A program made the position numbers and the translations under genes. A stretch of 64,000 bases of DNA from a halophilic archaeon (GTDB lineage Archaea; Halobacteriota; Halobacteria; Halobacteriales; Haladaptataceae), in the NCBI GenBank assembly GCA_003298465.1, contig QNGA01000003.1, positions 397,932-461,931 on the forward strand. Reading direction: 5' to 3'. Of this stretch, positions 63,808 through 64,000 are shown in pieces; within the stretch, counting starts at the first letter, position 1, and each line of letters starts with the position of its first letter. The notes beneath the pieces were generated by a model. It worked only from the letters and a program-made list of their open reading frames with translations, did no database searches and was not told the DNA's origin.

Positions 63808-64000
63808 ATGGATATGCCAGACGATACCGTGGAACTCGAGGCGCGCCTGGAGGAAGCCGAGACCTTCGAGCCACCGGAGTCGTTCGTCGAGCAGGCGAAC
63901 GTCTCGGACGACTCGATCTACGAGGAGTTCGAGCAGAACTGGCCGGACTGCTGGGAGCGGGCGGCCGACCTGCTCGACTGGGAGGAGGGGTACGACACGG
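63808..64000 (+). CDS. acs: Acetate--CoA ligase, N-terminal part
   Basis: The first 64 codons run off the window. MDMPDDTVELEARLEE, FEPPESFVEQANVSDDSIYEEF and WPDCWERAADLLDW match the N-terminus of AMP-forming acetyl-CoA synthetases. The start is ATG at 63808 (a second ATG at 63814 is possible). The catalytic part is outside the window. Confidence 0.8.
   Translation, partial: MDMPDDTVELEARLEEAETFEPPESFVEQANVSDDSIYEEFEQNWPDCWERAADLLDWEEGYDT

Overview
This window is chromosomal DNA from a halophilic archaeon (class Halobacteria). The evidence is high GC, strongly acidic proteins, start and stop codons that overlap or nearly touch inside operons, TATA-like boxes 25-30 nt before start codons (leaderless transcripts), twin-arginine lipoproteins, a HalOD1 protein, a bat-type regulator, a halocyanin-like copper protein and archaeal lipid genes. 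I do not name a genus. I saw no rRNA, tRNA, CRISPR array, insertion sequence, integrase or prophage gene. Gene content is mostly core, with a few accessory loci.

Layout. 1-3141: the end of a class IV aminotransferase gene converges on an operon of aroE, a helix-hairpin-helix gene and a chorismate-utilising synthase. 3297-6701: a CaCA-type exchanger and a bat-type regulator with a degenerate receiver. 6730-12953: a secreted 1762-residue protein with TSP3-like calcium repeats and a C-terminal HELGH zinc site, followed 1 nt later by a Tat lipoprotein gene and then a small membrane protein gene. 13049-17885: an M24-fold protein, a YihY/BrkB protein, an AAC(3)-family acetyltransferase, and a 2Fe-2S ferredoxin gene divergent from geranylgeranyl reductase. 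18033-22694: HalOD1 protein, halocyanin-like protein, F420-type oxidoreductase, ornithine cyclodeaminase-like enzyme and small unknowns. 22840-27832: GGPP synthase and RNase J (one operon, with a structured leader) and a two-gene methionine synthase. 28023-32087: the archaeal L21e-RpoF-DUF655-KsgA-(MscS)-HemK operon. 32165-37887: aldo/keto reductase, two PH-domain membrane proteins, a Tat-exported unknown and fumarase. 38202-42568: a sugar ABC transporter. 42565-45072: BolA, small proteins, FEN1, SRP19 and Gar1. 45083-52997: histidine kinase, GatE, FNT and HPP transporters, PAP2 protein and TrmJ. 53149-55017: dihydropteroate synthase and MptE. 55094-59730: FAD-linked hydroxyacid oxidase, a benzoylformate-decarboxylase-like enzyme and a DMT exporter. 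59818-64000: methylmalonyl-CoA mutase large subunit, a lipoprotein, a CinA-like protein and the start of an acyl/acetyl-CoA synthetase.

How the genes work together. Lipid synthesis is represented twice: GGPP synthase makes the isoprenoid chain and geranylgeranyl reductase saturates it, and the divergent ferredoxin carries the same 14-bp promoter element in mirror image, making it a candidate electron donor for the reductase. Pterin/folate chemistry is represented by the chorismate enzyme with an aminotransferase tail, DHPS and MptE. The least explained locus is the secreted TSP3-metalloprotease operon. Several intergenic regions hold perfect inverted repeats or strongly folded leaders, described below.
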